Source: JBHGAV01 sp041946685 (GTDB taxonomy: Bacteria > Acidobacteriota > Terriglobia > Bryobacterales > Bryobacteraceae). From it: a stretch of 64,000 nt of DNA. Below, piece after piece: positions 33,747-40,876 of the stretch. The position numbers and the translations under genes are program-made. Each line of letters starts with the position of its first letter. The first letter of the stretch is position 1. The DNA is taken from positions 1 through 64,000 of the forward strand of contig JBHGAV010000009.1 of NCBI GenBank assembly GCA_041946685.1. Reading direction: 5' to 3'. Below the pieces are notes generated by a model. The model was not told the DNA's origin and did not search any database. It saw only the letters and a program-made list of their open reading frames with translations.

Positions 33747-35267
33747 TCACACCGGCCGCGCGGCGCCGGACTGTCGAAAGGCCACTTTCAAGCCTCTACG
33801 CCATTCTACCCCCAGGCCGATGCGCTCGACCGGGACTGCGGGGGAGAAGTAGCGCAAGATCGTCCCGGTGGTTGGATGGAACTCCAGCGAGGGAGCGATG
33901 AGCAGCAGCCGGGGAGGCTCCGCGGCGAGCTCGATGCCGGGGAAATAGCCGCGTGTCTTGAATTCGTTCCGCTCCAGGTGCCACTTCACGCGGAGCCAGT
34001 AGTCCAGCGCCTGCAAGGGAAGATGCAGGTCCTGAGAAGCCTTCACCTCGAGGACGGCCAACCTGCCCGACCGCTCGACGGCGAGCAGATCGAGCACGCC
34101 ACGCTCGCCGGCGGCGAGGGCGGGCACCTGCCCGTAGACCGGAGACGGGAGCAGGGAAGGCTCGATATCCTCCAGATGCCTGCGGATCTGAGACTCCAGC
34201 CAGCACTCCACGTGCATTCGATAGAGTGGATTCTCCCGGTCGGATGCTTCCGGCGAACGCATCCGTGCCAATTCAAGTGCCAGCCGCTCGATTCGGGCCA
34301 GGTCGCTCTCACCGGCCCGGGTGCTCTCCGTCACCCCGAAATGAAGCTGGTTCCTCTCGGCACGCGCGAACTCCAGGCCACGAACGCGAAGGCTGACTGC
34401 ACCGCCGGGCCGGGCGAGCTGTTCGACGTGCGGAACACGCGCCAGACGCTCAACCCACTGGAGGACGGGCTCCGCCAAGCTGCGGGCGGCGTCGCGAAAC
34501 GGTTCCAGGCGGGTGCCCGTGTTGCCGTAGTCGGCGATATCCACCGGTGCGGCGAAGTCCTCCGCCGAGTAGACGAAGGGGAGCATGCGCGCCGCGCGTG
34601 GATCGAGGAAACGCAACCGCAGGCAGGTGTTCCGCTCCGATCCTTGAGGGAGGAAGAGAGCGAGCCCTCCGATCGACAATCGCCGTTCCCGGCTGCGCAG
34701 ATAGTCCAGCCAGATGAGGCCGAAGCTTAAAGCGCCTGGTACGTCCGTGCCATCGGGCGGCGCGGCAATGACCGCCAGTCCTGTCCGCCCCTGACGCAAG
34801 AGAGCTCTGGGATAGAGCGGAGAGAGGCTGTGCTCGAGATCCTGTTCGGTGGTGAGCTCGGCGATCTTCCAGTCCGGAAACTGCCTGTGGAGCATACGGC
34901 GAACCCTCTCCCGGAAGGAGAGACGCCGTCCCTTCAAGGGCGCCCCGGCCAGCGCCGGCCGGGCCATGTCGATAAGCAGCAGCCGGCCCTCGCGCCTGGG
35001 GAACTTCTCGATCAGGAGCTCCAACTTGCCGGGTCTCTCCGCTTCCACACCGATCACGCGCCGTACGAGGTTGCGGCGGCGGTCCCAGACCTGGAGGGTC
35101 AGGCGGCCGTGATCGGAGTCGACCAAGTAGGAACCGGGCTCCAAGGCGAAATGGTCCTCTCCAGGTTCGAGCAGGATGGGTTGACGGCTGGCGTTGAGAA
35201 AGCGCTCAATCGCCGCGAGAGCCTCGGCCGGACTACACCGCCCGGGTCGCGGGGCGCAGCAAGACAT
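33747..35267 (-). CDS. Hypothetical protein with a C-terminal PD-(D/E)XK nuclease-like motif
   Basis: A 506-residue protein I do not recognise. Residues ~388-425 contain D393 (RGVLDLLAV) and E407-x-K409 (LAVLEVKAS) followed by QALDYW. This is the arrangement of the PD-(D/E)XK nuclease fold, as in restriction-like and Holliday-junction nucleases. The first ~350 residues are basic and mixed alpha/beta without known motifs. No methyltransferase or restriction partner is adjacent. It may be a DNA-repair or defence nuclease, or a structural homologue that lost activity. No second catalytic Asp was confirmed. Confidence 0.5.
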   Translation of the reverse strand: MSCCAPRPGRCSPAEALAAIERFLNASRQPILLEPGEDHFALEPGSYLVDSDHGRLTLQVWDRRRNLVRRVIGVEAERPGKLELLIEKFPRREGRLLLIDMARPALAGAPLKGRRLSFRERVRRMLHRQFPDWKIAELTTEQDLEHSLSPLYPRALLRQGRTGLAVIAAPPDGTDVPGALSFGLIWLDYLRSRERRLSIGGLALFLPQGSERNTCLRLRFLDPRAARMLPFVYSAEDFAAPVDIADYGNTGTRLEPFRDAARSLAEPVLQWVERLARVPHVEQLARPGGAVSLRVRGLEFARAERNQLHFGVTESTRAGESDLARIERLALELARMRSPEASDRENPLYRMHVECWLESQIRRHLEDIEPSLLPSPVYGQVPALAAGERGVLDLLAVERSGRLAVLEVKASQDLHLPLQALDYWLRVKWHLERNEFKTRGYFPGIELAAEPPRLLLIAPSLEFHPTTGTILRYFSPAVPVERIGLGVEWRRGLKVAFRQSGAARPV

Positions 35268-35301
35268 CCGGAATTATTATAGGACTATCAAGCCGCGGGA
35301 G

Positions 35302-36426
35302 TCAGAACTTCAACCCCGCCAGCTTGCGGCCGACGATCTTGGCCGCGCCGAGGGGGCCGTAGCGCTCCTTGAGGAGCTTCACATAGAGCGCCTTCGAGTC
35401 GTCGGGAGGAACCTTCTGCACGTCCTTCTTCCTGAGCCGCATGGCTCCGGAGGGGCAGATGGTCACGCACAGCGCGCACCCGATGCAGCGGGCGTCGTCC
35501 ACCCTGGCCGGGCCATCCGTGGCCGAGATCGCATCCATCTGGCAGCGCGTCTCGCAGGTTCCGCAGGAGTCACAGACTCCCGCGTCCACGGTGGCGCAAT
35601 AAGTTGCGCTGAAGTAGTCAGCAGGACGAGGGAAGAGCTTGGCGGCGCCGAGCACGCCGCAGCAGCATCCACAGCAGCAGCAGACGAAGAGCGGGCTCTT
35701 GGTGTTCTCCGGCTGCAAGACGAGACCTTCCTTGTCCGCCTCGTCAAGCAACTGCAGCATCTCTTCCCGGCTGATGAAGCGGGCCGCTCCTTGCTCCACC
35801 ATCACTTCCGCTGCCACGCTCAGCATGAGACAGTTCTCGCGGAGCTTGGTCTGTTTGCAGGGCTCGCCGAGCAGGTCCTGGCCCTGACGGCAGATGCAGT
35901 TCATCGCGGCGAAAGGACCACTCGAGCGCCGGACGTGCTCGCGAATATCGTCGTAGGTGGCTACGCCGCGTTCGACTTCGATGGCCTTGTTGACCGGCAC
36001 CGTCCGCATCTGGGTGGTCTTCGTTGTGAAGTTCGCCTCACGGAAAGCGCCGAGGAGGTACTCCCTGGCGTCGCGCTCGAACTCGGGAGTGAGGCGGTTG
36101 ACCTGCCGCTCGTACATCCCGATCGCGAAGGGCAGCTTCCCGTAATGCGGCGTGCCCTCCAGGGGAATGCGCTGAAGGAGTCCAAGCGCCGCCATTTCGT
36201 CCAGCGCTTCCACGCATTCATCCAGCGACAACGCCGGTTTCAGGCGGCGGTGAATCACAGGAGCCGGCTCGGGGATGGCGCTCAACTCCAGCGCCACCAC
36301 AGCCTGCCTGGGCGTGAACAGGTGCTTCAGAATTCGAATCTCCACTCCGGACTCGGTAGCAGGGAAGCCGACGGGCATGCGGTCGAGATGTTGCTGGAGC
36401 TTGCGGTAGAGGTCTTCGGCGGACAC
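35302..36426 (-). CDS. Ferredoxin-like protein with two 4Fe-4S motifs and an extra Cys cluster
   Basis: A 374-residue protein using the GTG at 36426, which has a GAAGGG site upstream. An ATG at 36495 would extend it across the divergent yggS start. The N-terminal ~150 residues look like winged-helix or DNA-binding-like helices. A central CICRQGQDLLGEPC segment is followed by the striking run CCCCGCCC (residues ~249-256). The C-terminus has two classical motifs, CDSCGTCETRC and CIGCALCVTIC, each binding a 4Fe-4S cluster. It is probably a cytosolic electron-transfer or redox-sensing protein. Partner unknown. Confidence 0.75.
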   Translation of the reverse strand: MSAEDLYRKLQQHLDRMPVGFPATESGVEIRILKHLFTPRQAVVALELSAIPEPAPVIHRRLKPALSLDECVEALDEMAALGLLQRIPLEGTPHYGKLPFAIGMYERQVNRLTPEFERDAREYLLGAFREANFTTKTTQMRTVPVNKAIEVERGVATYDDIREHVRRSSGPFAAMNCICRQGQDLLGEPCKQTKLRENCLMLSVAAEVMVEQGAARFISREEMLQLLDEADKEGLVLQPENTKSPLFVCCCCGCCCGVLGAAKLFPRPADYFSATYCATVDAGVCDSCGTCETRCQMDAISATDGPARVDDARCIGCALCVTICPSGAMRLRKKDVQKVPPDDSKALYVKLLKERYGPLGAAKIVGRKLAGLKF

Positions 36427-36470
36427 GGTGTACCCTTCGCCCGATTCTACACCAGGATTCCCCAGCTTGA

Positions 36471-36476
36471 TATATT
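36471..36476 (+). promoter_or_regulatory. TATATT -10-like box at yggS
   Basis: TATATT ends 6 bases before the GTG start of yggS (36483), placing the transcript start at or next to the start codon. No Shine-Dalgarno sequence fits between. This supports a leaderless mRNA; no clear -35 is visible. Confidence 0.35.
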
Positions 36477-36482
36477 GTCGGA

Positions 36483-37142
36483 GTGCTGAGGGCAAGGCTC
36501 CAACAGGTGGAAGAGCGCATCGCGAGGGCGGCGGCGAGGGCCGGCCGAAAGCGCGAGGACATCAGACTGGTGGCCATCACCAAGGTGTTCCCGGCAGCCA
36601 CGATCCGCGAAGCCTACCAGGCCGGGCTGCGCGACTTCGGAGAGAACTACGTGCAGGAGTTCGAAACCAAGGCTCCGGAACTGTCGGACTTGACGGAGGC
36701 CCGCTTTCACTTCGTGGGACACCTGCAATCGAACAAGGCACGGCGAGCGGCTGAGTTGTTTCAGATCATCCAGACTGTCGATTCCGAGAAGATCGCGCGA
36801 AGAATCAACGACATCGGAAGCGCGAGAGAGGTAATGCTTGAAGTCAAACTCAGCCCCGAACAGGCCAAGAGCGGCGTTGGGCCGGGCGAGTTGCCAGCGC
36901 TTGCAGAAGCGGTGAGGGCCTGCCCAAACCTGCGGCTGACGGGGCTGATGACCATGCCCCCCTGGTCCGACGACCCGGAAGAGTCCCGCCCCTACTTCGA
37001 GCGCCTGCGGCGGCTGGCGGAGGATCTTGGTCTCAAGCATTTGTCCATGGGGATGTCGCACGACCTCGAAGTGGCGGTGGAAGAAGGCGCGACCCACCTG
37101 CGGATCGGCACCGCGCTGTTCGGCGAGAGGCGGCGGCCGTGA
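36483..37142 (+). CDS. yggS: YggS/PLPBP-family pyridoxal phosphate homeostasis protein
   Basis: A 219-residue TIM-barrel protein that binds PLP without known catalysis. K34 in LVAITKVFP is the PLP-binding lysine. Other signatures are FGENYVQE (about 55-62), FHFVGHLQSNKAR and GLMTMPPW, and the C-terminal LSMGMSHDLEVAVEEG. The GTG at 36483 is used as start. The stop overlaps the downstream glycosyltransferase start by 4 bases. PLPBP proteins maintain vitamin B6 and amino-acid balance; this one may serve the two threonine synthases among others. Confidence 0.92.
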   Translation: MLRARLQQVEERIARAAARAGRKREDIRLVAITKVFPAATIREAYQAGLRDFGENYVQEFETKAPELSDLTEARFHFVGHLQSNKARRAAELFQIIQTVDSEKIARRINDIGSAREVMLEVKLSPEQAKSGVGPGELPALAEAVRACPNLRLTGLMTMPPWSDDPEESRPYFERLRRLAEDLGLKHLSMGMSHDLEVAVEEGATHLRIGTALFGERRRP

Positions 37143-38236
37143 CCGTGGGTTTCCACGCCCCCTTGCCTCCGGCACGGACCGGCGTGGCGGACTACGCCTC
37201 GGTTCTGCTTGCCGCCTTGCGGCGCTTCGGCCGGGTCGAGACCGGCTCGCGGGAGGCCGACGTCAATCTCTACCACTTGGGCAACAACCAGTTGCATCGG
37301 CGAATCTATGAGATGGCGATCCGCAGGCCGGGCGTCGCCGTGTTGCACGACGCGGTGCTCCAGCACTTCTTCTTGGGGGCGCTCGACCGGTCCTCCTATC
37401 TGGACGAGTTCGTGTACAACTACGGGGAGTGGGACCGGGGACTGGCGGAGGACCTTTGGGCTTCGCGGGCGCGTTCCGCAGTGGACGAGCGATACTTCCG
37501 ATACCCGATGCTGCGCCGGATAGCCGAGGTCTCCCGGGCGGTGATCGTGCACAACCCGGCCGCCAGGCGGATGGTCCTCCGGCACGCGCCCGTCGCGCGG
37601 GTTCACGAGATCCCCCACCTGTTCCAGCCGCCCGCTCCGGTAGCGGCGGCGGCGATGGAGAGGCTGCGCCGCGATCTCGGGTCGAGTGGAGCATGCCTCT
37701 TCGTCGTTTTTGGATACATCAGGGAATCCAAGCGTTTGCCGGCGATATTGAAAGTTTTGGATCGGGTACGGCGGGACGGCGTCGACGCCGTGCTTCTGGT
37801 CGCCGGGGACTTCGTCGCGCCGGACCTTGAGAAGCAGGTCGCGCCGCTGATGAGAAACGCCGGGGTGCGGCGGGCGGGCATGGCGAGCGAACGCGAGTTC
37901 TGGCTCAGGGCCTCGGCGGCCGACGCCTGCATCAACCTTCGCCACCCCGCAGCGGGAGAGACGTCGGGCATCACGATCCGGCTGATGGGTATCGGGAAAC
38001 CGGTCATCGTCACCGACGGCGAGGAGGTTTCGGGATTTCCCGAGGGCGCCTGCCTGAGGGTGAGTCGGGGCCTCGCCGAGCAGGACGAACTCGCTCACCA
38101 TGTGACGCTGCTCGCAAAGTGCCGGGGACTGGCAGGCAACATTGGCCGCCTGGCGGCCGAGCATATCCGCGAACGCCATTCAGTGGAGGCTGCCGCGGCC
38201 CGCTATTGGGATGTGCTATGCGGCTGCCGCAACTGA
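37139..38236 (+). CDS. Glycosyltransferase family 4 (GT-B)-like protein
   Basis: A 365-residue protein with GT-B features. The N-terminal domain begins VGFHAPLPPARTGVADYASVL, an acceptor-domain start typical of GT4. The C-terminal donor domain has VFGYIRESKRL (about 190-200) and LLVAGDFVAPDLE. It ends with the EX7E-like region, AAGETSGITIRLMGIGKPVIVTDG. The start GTG overlaps the yggS stop and its stop overlaps the next gene by 19 bases. Donor and acceptor are unknown. Confidence 0.8.
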   Translation: MTVGFHAPLPPARTGVADYASVLLAALRRFGRVETGSREADVNLYHLGNNQLHRRIYEMAIRRPGVAVLHDAVLQHFFLGALDRSSYLDEFVYNYGEWDRGLAEDLWASRARSAVDERYFRYPMLRRIAEVSRAVIVHNPAARRMVLRHAPVARVHEIPHLFQPPAPVAAAAMERLRRDLGSSGACLFVVFGYIRESKRLPAILKVLDRVRRDGVDAVLLVAGDFVAPDLEKQVAPLMRNAGVRRAGMASEREFWLRASAADACINLRHPAAGETSGITIRLMGIGKPVIVTDGEEVSGFPEGACLRVSRGLAEQDELAHHVTLLAKCRGLAGNIGRLAAEHIRERHSVEAAAARYWDVLCGCRN

Positions 38237-39885
38237 GACCGGCCCTCGCACTGGTCCTGTCTCTGGCGGCCTGGGGCCAAGCGCCCGAACCGCGCATCGG
38301 CGTCCGGGTTCCGATGCGCGATGGGGTGGCGCTCTCCACCAACGTTTTCCGCCCGAAGGGAGGGGAACGGCTTTCCACCATCCTTGTGCGCACACCCTAC
38401 GGGAAGGGAACGAGCCTGGCCGCGACTTATCGGTTGTTCTACGAAAGCGGCTATGCCGTTGTCGTGCAGGACGTGCGAGGCCGGGGCGCCTCGGAAGGCA
38501 TGTTCCGCCCGCTGACGCAGGAGGTGAACGACGGGCACGACACCATCGACTGGATCGCTTCGCAGCGGTGGTCGGACGGCAAGGTGGGAATGGTCGGCGG
38601 GTCCTACTTGGGGATCGTGCAATGGAAGGCGGCTCTGTCCGGCAGTCCGCACTTGAAGGCGATCTCCCCTGCGGTCTCGGGCTGTGACGATTACATGGAC
38701 CGTTTTTACTCCAGGGGCGGGGCTCTAAGGCTGGGGCACCGCCTGAACTGGCTGGCCTCCACGATGAGAGCGCCAGGCTACCGCTCCCCCGATTTCTCCA
38801 AGTACGTGTTGCACCTGCCTCTGAGGACGGCCGATCTGGCCGCGACGGGACGATCGATCGAGATGTACCAGGAGGCAGTCCAGCACCCCTCCTACGATGC
38901 GTTCTGGAAATCGATCAGCACGTGCGAGCAACTGGACAAGGTGCAAGTGCCGGTGCTCGCCTTCGGAGGCTGGTACGACCCGTTCGTGGAGAGCGATCTG
39001 GAGGCTATCTCCCGCCTGCAAGCCATGGGACGGGAAGCGCACGTCGTAATCGGGCCCTGGGCGCACAACACTTCCTCGCGTTTCCCTGGCTTCGATTTCG
39101 GGCCTGTCGCGGACCTCCCCATCCGACAGCTTCAACTGGAGTGGTTCGACCACTGGCTAAAGTCGCGGGAACCGGAACGGCAGTTGCCGCCCGCGCGGGT
39201 CTTCCTGATGGGAGTCAACCGCTGGAGGGAGGAACAGGAATGGCCTCCGGAACGTTCCCGGCCGGTGTCTTGGTACTTGGCGACCGGTGGACGCCTCAGG
39301 GAGACGCCGCCTGACAGGGACAAGCCGGACCGTTTTGATTATGATCCCCGCAAGCCGGTCCCGACTTTGGGAGGCGCCGTGTGCTGCGACCCGAAAATCT
39401 TCCCGTGGGGCCCCATGGACCAGCGGCCGGTGGAAGGACGCGCAGATGTGCTGGTGTACACAAGCAGTGCGCTGGGCCGGAACGTGCCCGTTCTGGGGAT
39501 CGTCAATGTAGAGTTGTACGTCGCCACCACAGCGCCGGACACGGATTTCACCGCCAAGCTGGTGGATGTCTGGCCCGACGGCCGCGCGGTCAACCTCACG
39601 GACGGGATTCTGAGGCTGCGGTACCGGGAGTCACTGGAACGCCCGCGCCTGGCGCGGCGGGGAGAAATCTACCGGATTGTGATTGACGCCGGCGTGACCG
39701 GCCACGTCTTCCGCGCCGGCCATCGCATCCGCCTGGAGATATCGAGCAGCAACTTCCCGCGCTTCGACCGCAACCCGAACACCGGGAAGCCGGTCGCTGG
39801 CGAGACCAGGCTGAGGACGGCGACACAGACCGTCTACCACGATCGCCTGCGTGCCTCGCGGTTGATGTTGCCGGTGGCACCTTAG
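38218..39885 (+). CDS. CocE/NonD-family peptidase or esterase (X-Pro dipeptidyl-peptidase-like), secreted
   Basis: A 555-residue alpha/beta hydrolase of the S15 (CocE/NonD) type. A signal peptide covers ~residues 1-21 (LALVLSLAAWGQ). The core has VPMRDGVALSTNVFRP, QDVRGRGASEG and the nucleophile S129 in VGGSYLG. The catalytic Asp lies at WYDPFVESDLE and His at GPWAHNTS. A C-terminal jelly-roll domain ends with the HRIRLEISSSNFPRFDRNPN signature. It may hydrolyse acyl-esters, amides or proline peptides outside the cytoplasm. It is last in the yggS operon. Confidence 0.88.
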   Translation: MRLPQLRPALALVLSLAAWGQAPEPRIGVRVPMRDGVALSTNVFRPKGGERLSTILVRTPYGKGTSLAATYRLFYESGYAVVVQDVRGRGASEGMFRPLTQEVNDGHDTIDWIASQRWSDGKVGMVGGSYLGIVQWKAALSGSPHLKAISPAVSGCDDYMDRFYSRGGALRLGHRLNWLASTMRAPGYRSPDFSKYVLHLPLRTADLAATGRSIEMYQEAVQHPSYDAFWKSISTCEQLDKVQVPVLAFGGWYDPFVESDLEAISRLQAMGREAHVVIGPWAHNTSSRFPGFDFGPVADLPIRQLQLEWFDHWLKSREPERQLPPARVFLMGVNRWREEQEWPPERSRPVSWYLATGGRLRETPPDRDKPDRFDYDPRKPVPTLGGAVCCDPKIFPWGPMDQRPVEGRADVLVYTSSALGRNVPVLGIVNVELYVATTAPDTDFTAKLVDVWPDGRAVNLTDGILRLRYRESLERPRLARRGEIYRIVIDAGVTGHVFRAGHRIRLEISSSNFPRFDRNPNTGKPVAGETRLRTATQTVYHDRLRASRLMLPVAP

Positions 39886-39901
39886 CCCAGCCCCACGGAA
39901 T

Positions 39902-40876
39902 TTACGAAGCTGCGATCGCAGCGGCGATCACCTTGCCGTGGAAGCGTCCGTTCTCGATGAAGATCTCGTTGGTGTGCATGCCGGCCACCAGCACGCCGGC
40001 CAAATAGATCCCTTTGCGCTCGCTTTCGAGCGTTTCGGGGCTGGTGCGCGGGCGGCCGGTGCCGGGATCGATCGGAATGCCGTGCGCAGCGAGGAACTCG
40101 ACGTCCGGCTGGTAACCAACCATGGCGAACACAAAGTCGTTCTTCAGGCGGACGTCGCCCTCGGGAGTCTCGATCAGGATCGCATCCGGATCGATCCGGC
40201 GGACACTGGAATGAAAGTAGGCCTTGATCTCCCCGCTCTTGATCCGGTTCTCCACGTTCGGTTTGACCCAATACTTCACGTGGTCCGAGAGGCCCGCGCC
40301 GCGGTGAATCAACGTGACCCGCGCCCCCGCCCAAAGCAGATCCAGGGCCGCCAAGGCGGCCGAATTCTTCCCTCCGACCACGGCCACATCCTGGCCGTAA
40401 TAGGGGTGCGGCTCCCGGAAGTAGTGGAGAACCTTGTCCAGTTCTTCCCCCGGAACGCCCAGCCGGTTCGGCCGGTCGTAGTATCCGGTGGCCAGAACGA
40501 CCTTGCGGGAAGCGTACTCGCGCAGGTTTCCGCTGCGATCGCGGGCATGGGTGACGAAGGCGCCGTCCTCGCCGGAGATCTTCTCTACCCGCTCGTACTG
40601 GCGTATGTCCAGTTCATAGGCGCCGGCCACGCGGCGATAGTATTTCAGGGCCTCCGTGCGCGTGGGCTTCTCCCCGAACGAGGTCATGGGGATGTTCCCG
40701 ATCTCCATCAGCTCCGGCGTGGTGAAGAACACCATGTTGGTGGGGTAGTTGTACAGCGAGTTCACCACGCAGCCCTTCTCGACAAGGACCGCCTTGAGCC
40801 CGCGGAGCTTCAATTCGATTCCGCAGGCGAGTCCCGTCGGGCCCGCGCCCACCACCACCACGTCCAGCAGGCTCAC
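39902..40876 (-). CDS. ypdA: YpdA-like flavin-dependent thiol-disulfide reductase
   Basis: A 324-residue FAD/NAD(P)H oxidoreductase. The FAD motif VVVVGAGPTGLACGIE is at residues ~6-21 and the NAD(P) motif VAVVGGKNSAALAALD at ~165-180. It lacks the CxxC of thioredoxin reductases but has C41 in the GCVVNSLYNYPTNMVFF region, as in YpdA, the bacillithiol disulfide reductase. The GTG at 40876 overlaps the alaS stop by 4 bases; longer forms only re-read alaS. Whether this organism makes bacillithiol or a similar thiol is not known from this window. Confidence 0.82.
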   Translation of the reverse strand: MSLLDVVVVGAGPTGLACGIELKLRGLKAVLVEKGCVVNSLYNYPTNMVFFTTPELMEIGNIPMTSFGEKPTRTEALKYYRRVAGAYELDIRQYERVEKISGEDGAFVTHARDRSGNLREYASRKVVLATGYYDRPNRLGVPGEELDKVLHYFREPHPYYGQDVAVVGGKNSAALAALDLLWAGARVTLIHRGAGLSDHVKYWVKPNVENRIKSGEIKAYFHSSVRRIDPDAILIETPEGDVRLKNDFVFAMVGYQPDVEFLAAHGIPIDPGTGRPRTSPETLESERKGIYLAGVLVAGMHTNEIFIENGRFHGKVIAAAIAAS

